A stretch of 64,000 nucleotides of DNA from assembly GCA_965221755.1 (NCBI GenBank), contig OZ244921.1, forward strand, positions 1,240,001-1,304,000. The letters are read 5' to 3'. This document shows positions 17,019 to 26,269 of the stretch, piece by piece (positions within the stretch are counted from its first letter, which is position 1; the number at the start of each line of letters is the position of its first letter). The notes below the pieces were generated by a model, which ran no database searches, was not told the origin of the DNA, and saw nothing but the letters and a program-made list of their open reading frames with translations. A program made the translations under genes and the position numbers. This DNA is from Azophilus sp965221755 (GTDB lineage: Bacteria > Pseudomonadota > Gammaproteobacteria > Pseudomonadales > Azotimanducaceae).

Positions 17019-17756
17019 CTAGCGGAACACCGAGGTCAGGCCATCAAAGGCATGGATGACTTTTCGGCGCTCTTGCTCAAACTCCGGCCTGCCACAGATA
17101 TCATCAACTTCCGCCCCTTTGGCAAATGGCAAGCGATCGAATGAGTCTGGGAATGCCAACACGTCAAGCGACATCGACAATTCAGGCAGTCCAGTCCTTT
17201 CGGGAACACCGCCGAGGCTCTTCCGCGCTCGATCAAGAACATCCAGAACCCGCGGGTCGTTGTCGTAGTAGCGGGCTGGCGCGACGACCTGAAGCCGGAC
17301 TTGCTTCGCCGTCATCGTCGGGCGATTCCCAAGCGGCAGCATGGCCCGGTGCTTTCGACAGAACAGGTATGCCGCGCCGTAGCGGAGTATCTGCCGCACT
17401 GCCTCGAACGGACTGTTGCTGCCCCATTTCAGCTCGATCAGAGTCAGCCGGCGATCCTCGGCGACCCAATGAACGAGATCAACGCTACTGTGCCTGCTGT
17501 TGGAGGAACCGCCAATTCCAGAGGCGGTGGGGCACTGATTGAACCAGCCTGGCATTTGTCCCGTTTCGGCCAGGATCGCGACGCCCTTCTCAAGCATCGT
17601 CTCTTTCGACTCATTATGCGGCGCAATTTCTGTTGCCCGCCTCAGCTTCCAAAGTGACTTGGAAGTCGATCGCGGCTGCGGACAATTCGCCTCCATGCGA
17701 TCAAGGATCTCAATGATGTCGTCGAGACCGTCGGTCCCATCAAACAGGGTAGGCAT
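17019..17756 (-). CDS. Hypothetical protein with PD-(D/E)xK-like motif
   Basis: A 245-residue protein I do not recognise by name. The segment SSVDLVHWVAEDRRLTLIELK resembles the D...ExK core of PD-(D/E)xK nucleases, where the acidic and lysine residues bind metal. It is followed by PFEAVRQILRYGAAYLF, a helix often seen after that core. Codon use is less GC-rich than the neighbours, consistent with transfer. The downstream partner gene is truncated. A defence or DNA-processing role is possible but unproven. Confidence 0.7.
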   Translation of the reverse strand: MPTLFDGTDGLDDIIEILDRMEANCPQPRSTSKSLWKLRRATEIAPHNESKETMLEKGVAILAETGQMPGWFNQCPTASGIGGSSNSRHSSVDLVHWVAEDRRLTLIELKWGSNSPFEAVRQILRYGAAYLFCRKHRAMLPLGNRPTMTAKQVRLQVVAPARYYDNDPRVLDVLDRARKSLGGVPERTGLPELSMSLDVLAFPDSFDRLPFAKGAEVDDICGRPEFEQERRKVIHAFDGLTSVFR

Positions 17757-17764
17757 CTGGCCTC

Positions 17765-19951
17765 CTATTCAACGATTGCGTGTTTGGGCCGCTCCGCCTT
17801 GCTGATCCGGCCGGGGAAGCCCTTGAAGTGGGGGACGCCCTGCTCCGCATCCAGGAACTCATCGTCATCCGAACAAAGCACGGCGTCGCTCGAAATGAAG
17901 GCGCCGGCGAGGCTGTCCTGGCCCCGGAGTTCCGGGTACCACCAGCCGTGAGGCACGCGCAGGTGCCCCTCCTTCATGCTCGACTGCACGGACAGTTCGG
18001 CGGTGACCTGGCCGGTGGCGGTTTCGAGCCGGACCCAATCGCCCTCCTCCAGCGTTTCGCGCTTGGCGTCGTCGGGATGCAGGAAGATCTTGGGGATGGG
18101 CGAGCGTTGGCGCAGCACCTCGATGTTGCGCTGGCCGGTCTGGAAGAACGCATCCTCCCGAACGCCGGTGAACACTCGATAGGGGTATTCCTTGCTGGGC
18201 GCGGGCCCTTCCCGGTAGTAGGGCAGCGGGTCGAAGCCCAAGTCGTCCAATACGCTGGAGTAAAGCTCCACCTTGCCGCTGGGCGTGGCGAAGCCAGTTG
18301 TTCGGTACTTGTGGAACTCCGGCGGCGGCATTTCCATGTAGCCCGCCTGCTCGAACTCCGCAAAGGTTCGGCCTGAACGCGACAGCCGGTAGTCGAGCAT
18401 GTCCTCAAGGGTCGTCCACGGGAACTCGTTGCCGAAGCCGAAGCGAACCGCCAGGTCGCGCCAGAACTGGAAGGTGCTTGAGGCCTGCTCCGGCGCATCA
18501 ACCACCTGCTGGGACAGGGCCAATCGCGTGCTCCAGCTCCAAGTGTCGGCGATGTGGTTGCGCTCGGTGAACGCATCCCCCGGCAGCACGTAGTCGGCCA
18601 GCATGGCGGTGGGCGTCATGAACAGCTCATGGGCGACGATCAAATCCTGATTCAGCAGGCCCTGATGGATCAGGTGCTGGTTGGCGTAGCTCAGCAGCGT
18701 GTTGTTGCCCAGCGTGATGAACGCCTTAACCGGGTAGGGCTTCCCCGTCGCCATCGCCCGGAACACATGGGTGGGGTTGGCCATCTGGCAACCCATCACG
18801 ATGTCCGCGTAGGGGTAGCCCCAGACCTTTTCCGTGGGGCCTTTCAGCATTTCGGCGACGCGATAGGTGAAGGCCGGATGATCGTCGTAGCCGAGTTGCT
18901 TCGCCTTCTGCCCGTCCGGCAGGGCCTCGTGCAGGCCGATTTCCGACTCCGGGATGTAGTCCGGGTTGAATCCGCCCAGGGTTTCGCCGCCCGGGGCATC
19001 GAGGTTGCCGGTGACGGCGCGCAGTATCGAGTGCAGGCGAATGGCTGAAGTCGATGAAACCTGCTGGTCGGTTATCGGCGTCCAGGGGATCACGGCACCT
19101 TCGGACGTGGCGTAGAGGCGGGCGGCCTCGGCGATCAGTCCGCGATCAACGCCCGTGATGGCTTCGATGCGCTCCAGCGGATACTCATCGACCCGTTTGC
19201 GCAGTCGGTCGAATCCAACGCAGTGGTCCTTGACGAACTGCCAGTCATGCAGGCCTTCATCAAATATGACCTTCAGCCAGCCGAGGCACATGGCGGCGTC
19301 CGTACCGGCCCGCAGGCGCAAGTGCAGGTCCGCGGTCTCCGCCTGGTCCGACACGCGCGGATCCAGAACGATCAGCTTGGCGCCCTGCGCCCTTGCCGCA
19401 TTGATGGCGTTGTGGATCGGCGTCCAGGAGTGCTTGCGGGGGTTGTGGCCGAACAGCACGATGCACTTGGTGTTGGCGTAGTCCGGCTGCGGGAACCAGC
19501 CGTAGGTCAGGCGGTTGACGGCCGCCGTGTTGCCCGCGCACAGGGCGACGCCGCTGATCCAGTTGGGCGAGCCCAGCAGGTTCATGAAGCGGCGGTCGGT
19601 GGCGTGGGTGGTTTGGGTGTTCCAGCCCGAGGTGGACACGGCCAGCGATTCGGGGCCGTGCTGCCCCACCACCTGCTTGAGCCGCGCCGCGATTTCGTCC
19701 ATCGCCTGCTCGTAGGGAATCTCCGTCCAGCGGTCCTCGCCGCGGCCGCCGACCCGCTTGAGGGGCACTCGAATCCGATCCTCATGGTTGTGGATGTGCG
19801 GGGCGGCGACCCCCTTGAAGCAGATGTTGCGCGCCAGCATCGGGTTGTCGTGGGCCAGCACCCGGCGCACCTTGCCGCCCTCCGCTTCCGTGCGCAGTTG
19901 GCAGCCGATGTCGCAGATGGTGCAGATGGAGTATTTGGTTGTCGTGGGCAT
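17765..19951 (-). CDS. Molybdopterin (bis-MGD) oxidoreductase, cytoplasmic
   Basis: A 728-residue member of the DMSO reductase superfamily. Cysteines C10, C13, C17 and C44 form the N-terminal [4Fe-4S] site, and C138 (GVALCAGNTAA) lies where the selenocysteine or cysteine Mo ligand of formate dehydrogenase H sits. There is no twin-arginine signal, so it should act in the cytoplasm. The C-terminal molydopterin-binding domain ends with VPHGWWYPE. No separate electron-transfer subunit is adjacent. It is divergent from a Rieske oxygenase. The substrate is not evident. Confidence 0.88.
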   Translation of the reverse strand: MPTTTKYSICTICDIGCQLRTEAEGGKVRRVLAHDNPMLARNICFKGVAAPHIHNHEDRIRVPLKRVGGRGEDRWTEIPYEQAMDEIAARLKQVVGQHGPESLAVSTSGWNTQTTHATDRRFMNLLGSPNWISGVALCAGNTAAVNRLTYGWFPQPDYANTKCIVLFGHNPRKHSWTPIHNAINAARAQGAKLIVLDPRVSDQAETADLHLRLRAGTDAAMCLGWLKVIFDEGLHDWQFVKDHCVGFDRLRKRVDEYPLERIEAITGVDRGLIAEAARLYATSEGAVIPWTPITDQQVSSTSAIRLHSILRAVTGNLDAPGGETLGGFNPDYIPESEIGLHEALPDGQKAKQLGYDDHPAFTYRVAEMLKGPTEKVWGYPYADIVMGCQMANPTHVFRAMATGKPYPVKAFITLGNNTLLSYANQHLIHQGLLNQDLIVAHELFMTPTAMLADYVLPGDAFTERNHIADTWSWSTRLALSQQVVDAPEQASSTFQFWRDLAVRFGFGNEFPWTTLEDMLDYRLSRSGRTFAEFEQAGYMEMPPPEFHKYRTTGFATPSGKVELYSSVLDDLGFDPLPYYREGPAPSKEYPYRVFTGVREDAFFQTGQRNIEVLRQRSPIPKIFLHPDDAKRETLEEGDWVRLETATGQVTAELSVQSSMKEGHLRVPHGWWYPELRGQDSLAGAFISSDAVLCSDDDEFLDAEQGVPHFKGFPGRISKAERPKHAIVE

Positions 19952-20178
19952 GCGGTGAACCTTGATTTGGGCGATCCGGCAGCGCCGATGTTAACCCAGC
20001 GCCATGCCGGACGGGAATGCGGGTCGCGGCGTGTCGCGGCGATCGAGCAATTCCCACCTTGGCGTTCCGCATCGCCCGTATGTGTCGAAGGGACTGCGGC
20101 ACGAGACTTCGGGTCAACGGCAAATGTGCTGAGTCTCTGGCACAATGACCGCCTCAACGGATCGATCTGGAGGGAGAC

Positions 20179-21522
20179 GTGTCCGAGCAAGCCGCAATCC
20201 ACGACATCAACGCCTACCCGGAGCAGTACACGCGCGGTTCGCTGCTGGAGGGCTACCGCTACACCTCGCGGGCGTTCTTCGACAAGGAGCGGGAGCGCAT
20301 GTGGGCGAAGGTCTGGCTGCTGCTGGGCCGCGAATCCGAGCTGCCCAACCCCGGCGACTGGCAGATGGAGCCGGTGGGGGCCGAGGAGATTCTGATGGTC
20401 CGCCAGCAGGACGGCGGGGTGAGGGCGTTCCACAACGTCTGCCAGCATCGCGGCAACCCGCTCGTGGAGGACGACAAGGGCAGCGTCAAGCGCTTCGTCT
20501 GCAAGTACCACAGCTGGGCCTACCTGCCGGACGGCACGCTCAACTTCGCCCCCGACAAGGACGACTTCCCCGAAGGCAACCCCTGCGGCAAGGTGCGGCT
20601 GGCGGAATTGCGCTGCGAGACCTTCGCCGGCTTCATCTGGGTGAACATGGACCCGAAGTGCGCAAGCCTGAAGACGTACCTGGGGCCGATCTGGGACGAG
20701 TGGCAACTGCGCGACCTCCATGCTTGGCGCCGCACCATGGCCAACAGCATGTGGCTGCCCTGCAACTGGAAGGTGGTGCTGGACAACTTCAACGAGTCCT
20801 ACCACGTGCCGACGGTGCACATGGGCGCCACCACCGAGACCAACCGCAAGGAGATTCGCGGCCACATCAACACCTACTTCAAGGAGACCCGCTTCGACCT
20901 CTCCGACGAAGGGCACAACCGGATGATCATGGAGGGCGGCTACGGCGTCGGCTCCACCGACAAGGCGGGCAACATCCTGGAGCCCCTGGCCAGCCAGTTG
21001 CGCTACTGGGACATCGACCCGGCGGACTTCAAGGGGAAGCCGGAAGGCACCCGCAAGGCGCTGCAGGACGCCAAGCGGCGCCTAGGCGCCAGCCGCGGCT
21101 TCGCCCACTACGACAAGGTGCCCGACGCCCAGTTGACCGACGCCTTCCATTACACCCTGTTCCCCAACTTCGCGGTGTCGCTGTGGTCGGACGGCTTCCA
21201 CTTCCTGCGCGCCCGCCCGCACCCGGACGATCCCCAGCAGTGCCTGTTCGACAACTGGTGGTACGCCAGCCCCGCCGCCTTGGACGCCGGCACCGAACGC
21301 AACCACGGCGGCAGCGAGGAAGTGGAGCGAACCCTGCTCGAACACGGCTCCGATGCGTCCATCGGCCCCGGCATCGAGGACGACGTGCGGGTGTTCGTCA
21401 CCCAGCAGCGCGGCTTCCGCTCACGCGGCTTCAAGGGCGTTTACTTGGCCAAGCAGGAGTCGCGGATTCGCCGCTACCACGAACTGATCGATGACTACAT
21501 TGAGGGCCGGATGCCGCAGTGA
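20179..21522 (+). CDS. Rieske non-heme iron oxygenase, alpha subunit type
   Basis: A 447-residue aromatic-ring-hydroxylating-type oxygenase. The Rieske [2Fe-2S] ligands are in CQHRGN and CKYH, and the mononuclear iron site includes the histidines of NFNESYHVPTVH. The start is GTG 20179, preceded by GGAGGGAG. No small beta subunit, ferredoxin or reductase gene follows, so it probably relies on distant partners or is a single-component type such as those acting on quaternary amines or phenylpropanoids. The 227-base gap to the divergent Mo enzyme presumably holds both promoters. Confidence 0.92.
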   Translation: MSEQAAIHDINAYPEQYTRGSLLEGYRYTSRAFFDKERERMWAKVWLLLGRESELPNPGDWQMEPVGAEEILMVRQQDGGVRAFHNVCQHRGNPLVEDDKGSVKRFVCKYHSWAYLPDGTLNFAPDKDDFPEGNPCGKVRLAELRCETFAGFIWVNMDPKCASLKTYLGPIWDEWQLRDLHAWRRTMANSMWLPCNWKVVLDNFNESYHVPTVHMGATTETNRKEIRGHINTYFKETRFDLSDEGHNRMIMEGGYGVGSTDKAGNILEPLASQLRYWDIDPADFKGKPEGTRKALQDAKRRLGASRGFAHYDKVPDAQLTDAFHYTLFPNFAVSLWSDGFHFLRARPHPDDPQQCLFDNWWYASPAALDAGTERNHGGSEEVERTLLEHGSDASIGPGIEDDVRVFVTQQRGFRSRGFKGVYLAKQESRIRRYHELIDDYIEGRMPQ

Positions 21523-21537
21523 CTTAACAATGCTCGA

Positions 21538-21629
21538 CATTTAACCGGTTCTGATCTTGACAAATAACTGGTTGACTATTCGCCAAATCATCAGTTAGAT
21601 TTTTGCCAAATCACTGGTTGAGTGATTGG
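21538..21629 (+). repeat. 23-bp tandem repeats (four units) before a DUF4143 ATPase
   Basis: Units begin at 21538, 21561, 21584 and 21607. The last three open CAAAT and contain a variant of AACTGGTTGA; the first is degenerate (CATTTAACCGGTTCTG). The block is AT-rich compared with its surroundings and ends 63 bases before the ATPase start. The two-turn-like spacing on one DNA face suggests a multi-site operator. Confidence 0.75.
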
Positions 21630-21692
21630 CGCACCGCCGATTTCGCGAATCCGGCGACCCAGACTGGCCATTCAGCCCAAGTTGCCTTGACC

Positions 21693-22946
21693 ATGGAGTA
21701 TCTTCCCCGAATCGTCGATGCGGAACTGTCCCTGCTGCTCGAAGCAAGCGGTGCGGTGCTCATCGAAGGCCCGAAGGCTTGCGGCAAGACTGAAACAGCA
21801 TTGCGGGCAGCGGCAAGCGAGGTGCGGCTTGACCGTGATGAAAACGCGAAACTGATGGTCGATTTGGACGCTGGGGCAGTGCTGGCTGGCGAAACGCCGC
21901 GCTTGATCGACGAATGGCAGCTTGCGCCGAGCATCTGGAATCACGTGCGGCACGAAGTTGACCGCAGGCGCGCTCCGGGCCAGTTCATGCTTGCCGGCTC
22001 GGCCAAACCCGCTGACGACCACACCCGGCACTCCGGAGCGGGCCGCTTTTCCCGGCTGCGGATGCGGCCCTTCACCCTGAGCGAGTCAGGCCAGTCATCA
22101 AATTCGATTTCACTGGCCAAGCTGCTGCAAAGCGAGCCGCAGAGATCGGCGCGACGGGAAATGACCGTTTCCTCGCTCGCTGAAATCCTCTGCGTCGGCG
22201 GCTGGCCCGCCAACATCGGCAAGCCCTTGGCCGCGGCAATTCGCGCCAATCGCGGCTATGTCAGGCAAGTCTGCCATGTTGACATCCCGCAAGCGAGCGG
22301 CAAGTCACATGATCCGATCAGAGTCGAACGACTGCTGCGGTCACTGGCAAGAAATGTGGCGACTCCCGTGGCGATCAGTAAATTGGCCGCTGATGTCAGT
22401 GGCGCCAACGGTCAAAAGCTGAACCCGGACACAGCTGCGGAATACCTAGCAGCGCTCATCCGGCTGATGGTGGTGGAGGACCAGCCAGCCTGGTCTCCGA
22501 AACTGCGCTCCCGCAGCCGGCTTCGCGCAGCGGCATTACGTCACTTCGTGGATCCGTCCCTCGCCACGGCGGCCTTGGGAATCGCGCCAGACCGCCTGCT
22601 GGCCGATCTCAACTACTTCGGATTTCTGTTCGAGTCGCTGGTGATTCGCGACCTGCGCGCCTATGCGCAGGCGGCGGACGCCCGCGTGTACCACTACCGG
22701 GAAAAGGACGGATTGGAGGTGGACGCCATCGTGGAAACGGCGGACGGCCGCTGGGCTGCATTCGAAATCAAGCTGGGAGAGCGCTGGATCGAAGGGGGAC
22801 GGAGGAATCTGCTCCGAGTCGCACAACGATTGGCCGGAACGGACCATGGCAAACCGGCCGCTCTCGCAGTCATCGTTCCCAGCAGCTACGGATACTTTCG
22901 GCCAGGTGAGGTGGGCATCGTTCCGATCAACGCGCTGGGGCCTTAG
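21693..22946 (+). CDS. AAA ATPase with DUF4143 domain
   Basis: Protein of 417 residues with Walker A GPKACGKT near residue 22, a Walker-B-like RLIDEWQLAP, a central helical part, and a C-terminal DUF4143 domain carrying the nuclease-like YHYREKDGLEVDAIVE ... AFEIKLG segment. Such ATPases are widespread, mobile and of unclear function; some are linked to toxin-antitoxin or defence genes. The ATG at 21693 is chosen because the upstream frame is repeat DNA. A paralogue is present at 26493-27662. Confidence 0.88.
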   Translation: MEYLPRIVDAELSLLLEASGAVLIEGPKACGKTETALRAAASEVRLDRDENAKLMVDLDAGAVLAGETPRLIDEWQLAPSIWNHVRHEVDRRRAPGQFMLAGSAKPADDHTRHSGAGRFSRLRMRPFTLSESGQSSNSISLAKLLQSEPQRSARREMTVSSLAEILCVGGWPANIGKPLAAAIRANRGYVRQVCHVDIPQASGKSHDPIRVERLLRSLARNVATPVAISKLAADVSGANGQKLNPDTAAEYLAALIRLMVVEDQPAWSPKLRSRSRLRAAALRHFVDPSLATAALGIAPDRLLADLNYFGFLFESLVIRDLRAYAQAADARVYHYREKDGLEVDAIVETADGRWAAFEIKLGERWIEGGRRNLLRVAQRLAGTDHGKPAALAVIVPSSYGYFRPGEVGIVPINALGP

Positions 22947-23129
22947 TCATCGGCTTCGCTCTCCTTCCCGAGCCGCAGACGGAGTCCCGAACCAAGCGGC
23001 AAAACCTTGCTCCGATCCCTTCCGGGGCATGTCCGCCATCCGGCGAGAACCACAGCCGTTCGTCCAGGGGTTTCAGTCGATGCCCGTCATCGCCCGCGCT
23101 TAGGGCATAAAGTCGCAGGAGGTTTCCAT

Positions 23130-23672
23130 ATGAGAATCATCGTCACTGGCGGCGCCTCCGGGGTTGGAGCGGCCCTCGTCGAGCGCCTTGCGGAGCATGA
23201 AGTCTGGATTCTGGATGTGCAGTCCCCGCATGGGCTTGCCGATGCGCACCGCTTCATCCCCTTGGACCTGTCAGACGCGCAAGCGATCGACCGGGTTGTC
23301 GCCGACTTGCCGGACGCGCTCAATGGCTTGGCCAACGTCGCGGGCATTGCCCAAGCACCCCAGCCCCAGACCGTGGTCGCTGTGAACTTTCTGGGGTTGA
23401 GGCACTTGACGGCGCGCTTGACGCCTCGGCTCGTTCCGGGAGGTGGCGTGGTCAACGTTTCCTCGGTGGCCGGACGGGACTGGCAGTTAAGATACGAGCG
23501 GCTGTTGCCGCTCCTGGAGACCCAATCCTTCGCCGAGGGCATGAACTGGTGTCAGGAGCACCCCGAAGGACTGAGTCGCGACCCCTACACCTTCTCAAAA
23601 CGACTGGTCACCGCCTACACGCTGCGGGCAGCGCAAGAGGGGGCAGCTCAGGCTAGTTCGATATGTTTCTGA
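23130..23672 (+). pseudogene. Short-chain dehydrogenase, truncated at the C-terminus
   Basis: Begins MRIIVTGGASGVGAALVE with the SDR glycine motif at residues 7-13, behind a good ribosome site (GCAGGAGG). The NVAGIA, VVNVSSVAGRDW and catalytic-type YTFSKRLV segments follow. At about residue 175, where SDRs normally continue with the IRVNCVSPG strand and 50-70 further residues, the frame runs into a repeat-core remnant and stops after SSICF. Loss of the substrate loop and last strands makes activity unlikely. Confidence 0.75.
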
Positions 23673-24903
23673 GCCCGCACACTGCGTCAGCCTGGTGCAG
23701 ATACCGCTTCGGGATGTCGAAGCCGAACAGTTTGGCGGCATTCAGGCCGAGAATCCTGGCCCGCTCGACATCGCTCAGGTGCCCCATTTGCCGCTCGATC
23801 GCTTGTGCCGAATAGGGCCACGAGCCTTCGTGATGCGGGAAGTCACTCGCCCAGAGGAAATTCCCAACCAGACCGAATTCACGGGCCAAGGCCAGCCCGG
23901 CCGCATCCTCTTGGAAGCTGGCGAACCCTTGGCGCTTGAAGTACTCGCTGGGCAGCAGTTCAAGCTTGGGGCGGACCCACATGTGATGCTTGGCGTACGC
24001 CTCGTCCATCGCCCCCAGCATCCAAGGCACCCAGCCAATGCCGGCTTCGATGGAGCCAAAGCGGAGTTTGGGGTGCCGCTGCGCCACGCCCGAGGCGCAA
24101 ATGTTGACGATGGGCTCCATCGTTGGGGCCAGTGAATGCACGGCGTAGTTGATCACCGCACCGCCCTGGCTGCGGGCGGTGCGCGGGTCGCGCCCTGTGG
24201 AGACGTGAAAAGTGACCGGCAGTTCAACGTCCTCAATGCAATCCCAGAGCGGAGTGAATTCGCGCAGGTTGTAGTTCAGGTCGTCCACGTCGGGCGCACC
24301 GAAAACCGGCTTGCACGGCAAGCAAAGCGCTTTGAACCCCAGGGCCGCACAGCGTTGAATCTCGGCAATGGCGGCATCGATTTCGGCCGGCGCAACGCAC
24401 GCCACCGGCGCAAGACGATCATTGTGAGGGCCATAGCTCTCCCAGGCCCACTCGTTCCAGGCACGGCACATCATTTGGGAGAATGCCGCATCCCGTGTGG
24501 CCCACATGGCCAGCCCAACATTGGGGAACAGCACCTCGGCATCCACGCCATCGAGCGCCAGCTCTGCCGCTCGCTCATCTGGATTGCGCCCTGAATCATG
24601 GCGCAGCCTCTCGTGCCCCTGAAGCGGCTGCACCCAATTCAACTTGGTGGGCCGAAACCCTTCGGTTTTTTGGTACTGCGTTTTCTTGTCCCGGCCCACG
24701 ATGACCGTCGGCAGACGATCATGGAACGCCTCCGGCAGTCGGTCCTTGAAAATCGTTCTGGGTTCCTGAACATGTCCGTCCGCGGATACCATGAAGTACT
24801 TGTTGGGCGCATCAGGGCGGGGCGAGCGTGGCCAGCTTGCCGACCCCGGCGATTGAGTGCGCCAGACATTGCGCTCATCGGGCGCTGGTATCGCAGTGGT
24901 CAT
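23653..24903 (-). CDS. Amidohydrolase 2 (ACMSD-like) family protein
   Basis: A 416-residue TIM-barrel metal-dependent hydrolase/decarboxylase of the Amidohydro_2 family. Metal-site features are ADGH (residues 41-44), FHVSTG, SIEAG and ASDFPHHEG. Members act on carboxylated aromatic or heterocyclic catabolic intermediates. The last eight residues CGLRNISN are the translated repeat core, so the native C-terminus was replaced or clipped by a few residues. It is flanked by two SDR genes, consistent with a small catabolic cluster. Confidence 0.88.
   Translation of the reverse strand: MTTAIPAPDERNVWRTQSPGSASWPRSPRPDAPNKYFMVSADGHVQEPRTIFKDRLPEAFHDRLPTVIVGRDKKTQYQKTEGFRPTKLNWVQPLQGHERLRHDSGRNPDERAAELALDGVDAEVLFPNVGLAMWATRDAAFSQMMCRAWNEWAWESYGPHNDRLAPVACVAPAEIDAAIAEIQRCAALGFKALCLPCKPVFGAPDVDDLNYNLREFTPLWDCIEDVELPVTFHVSTGRDPRTARSQGGAVINYAVHSLAPTMEPIVNICASGVAQRHPKLRFGSIEAGIGWVPWMLGAMDEAYAKHHMWVRPKLELLPSEYFKRQGFASFQEDAAGLALAREFGLVGNFLWASDFPHHEGSWPYSAQAIERQMGHLSDVERARILGLNAAKLFGFDIPKRYLHQADAVCGLRNISN
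23656..23680 (-). repeat. Repeat-core remnant between two catabolic genes
   Basis: On the minus strand this reads GTGCGGGCTCAGAAACATAT followed by CGAAC, matching the first 24 or so bases of the interspersed repeat core. No hairpin modules accompany it. It sits in the overlapping 3' ends of the truncated SDR and the amidohydrolase. Confidence 0.7.
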
Positions 24904-24994
24904 GCCTCTCCCCTCTTGCTCAGGCGTGGTTCACGGCTTGTCCGTGATGCTAGCGCGGGAGGGCTGGGAATTCCACGATGCAAGACTTGTACGG

Positions 24995-25831
24995 CTAGAT
25001 CACGAAGCCGTCACCGGATGCCCGAACGGTCAGGTCGCTTATTGCGACGCCCCAAGGCTGATTTATGGCGTATAGGATTTGATCCGCAGTGGAGGACGGG
25101 TCAAGGGAAAAGTACTCGATGTCGTTCACGTCGAGCATGTTCCCGGTAAGCTCGCCGGCCGCTGCCGCTTGAAACTTGGCGACGTAGTCTGCGCCGTTGA
25201 TGCCGAGCAGCCCCATTGCCGCTTCTGGATTCACGACCCCCGCACTAAGCCCGGTCGCAGGGACGCCGGTGGGCCTGATCGTGGTGACTTTGATCTTGCC
25301 CTGCGACTCGATGCGCAGTGATTCGGACAGAAAGACCACCGCGGCTTTGGTCGCTGCGTAAACAGCGCTTCCGGCTGTTGGATAGTTGCCGTAGATGGAA
25401 CTGACGTTGAGGACATGGCCGCGGCCCTGACGGATCATTTGGTCGTGAACGGCAAGAATGCCGTTAAGCACCCCTTTGAAGTTGACGTCAATGCATCGCG
25501 TCCAGGATGGGTAGGCGCGGGCATGGTCAGCGAAGAAAGCCAAGGGCATGATTCCTGCGTTGTTCACCATCACGTCGATTGCGCCATACCGTTCCACAGC
25601 ACTGCCGGCAAGGCCCTGCATCTGCTGCAAGTCCGCGACATCAGCAGTGACGCCAATGGCATCGCCGTTTTGCGATCGGATGCCCGACACGACCTCGTCC
25701 AAGGCTTGGGCCTGAATGTCAGCCGCCACAACGCGGGCGCCCAATGCCGCTGCCTTCTCGCAGAGAAGTCTGCCAAAACCGCCTGCCGCGCCGGTCACGA
25801 CAATCGTTTTTCCTTCAATGTGATTGGTCAT
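24995..25831 (-). CDS. Short-chain dehydrogenase/reductase
   Basis: A 278-residue classical SDR: TGAAGGFG cofactor motif, DVADLQQMQGL, NNAGIMP, catalytic serine in LNVSSIYG and YxxxK in VYAATKAA. It probably uses NAD(P) to oxidise or reduce a small alcohol or ketone; the substrate is unknown. ATG 25831 (MTNHIEGKTIVVTG) is preferred over the ATG 33 bases upstream because the cofactor motif then lies at the usual distance and AAGAGAAA precedes it. The same strand and direction as the amidohydrolase 91 bases downstream suggests one transcript. Confidence 0.92.
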   Translation of the reverse strand: MTNHIEGKTIVVTGAAGGFGRLLCEKAAALGARVVAADIQAQALDEVVSGIRSQNGDAIGVTADVADLQQMQGLAGSAVERYGAIDVMVNNAGIMPLAFFADHARAYPSWTRCIDVNFKGVLNGILAVHDQMIRQGRGHVLNVSSIYGNYPTAGSAVYAATKAAVVFLSESLRIESQGKIKVTTIRPTGVPATGLSAGVVNPEAAMGLLGINGADYVAKFQAAAAGELTGNMLDVNDIEYFSLDPSSTADQILYAINQPWGVAISDLTVRASGDGFVI

Positions 25832-26269
25832 GCCGTTTCTCTTAACCCTCCACCTTTTAAGCAAGCCAGTCTTCAGACATTACCATGATCGTCCTGCCCA
25901 ACTCATCTTGCCTTGCAGCCGGTAGTGGCTCAGTTTGGCTTTGGCTGGGCTTGAGCGGCTGGCCCTCTGACGAGTGCCACTGCTAGGGCAAGATGCCCCG
26001 TTCCGCGGCGAAACGCCCACTTGAGGCGGGATCCCCGGAGCGGAGGGCGTCCCACCCTCGACCGAATCACGACGATGACGTGAGTCAAACTGAGCCACTG
26101 CCTTGCGGCCAGCTGCATGCCTTCGACGAGGTCCGGAAGGAGAGTGAACGGGCGGATTGGAGAACGCTAAGGAGCAAAGAACTCGCACATCGACCGCTTG
26201 GGTCACTGTGCGGTCAGCGTCGCGCGCCTCCAGGATGAACAAAGACGGAATTCGCGCGCCTGCCGCTTC
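25832..26269. other. 438-base stretch without a recognisable gene
   Basis: Between the SDR start and the small antitoxin stop no coding frame resembles a protein family. It contains the inverted-repeat element at 25914-26116. The 3' part, where a PIN toxin would be expected after the antitoxin, shows no aspartate-led PIN core in any frame of the minus strand. Confidence 0.6.
25914..26116. mobile_element. MITE-like element of about 203 bp with terminal inverted repeats
   Basis: The left end reads TGCAGC, then AGTGGCTCAGTTTG at 25924-25937; the right end carries the complement CAAACTGAGCCACT at 26086-26099, then a matching GCTGCA at 26111-26116. The arms differ by a short insertion. The interior contains a degenerate GAGGGCG hairpin (26043-26059) shared with the window repeat family. 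No transposase is present. Target-site duplication could not be confirmed. Confidence 0.5.

Noticed and set aside
20118..20146. Sigma-54-like TGGCAC element before the Rieske gene
   Set aside because: TGGCAC is present but the required TTGC at the -12 position is not.
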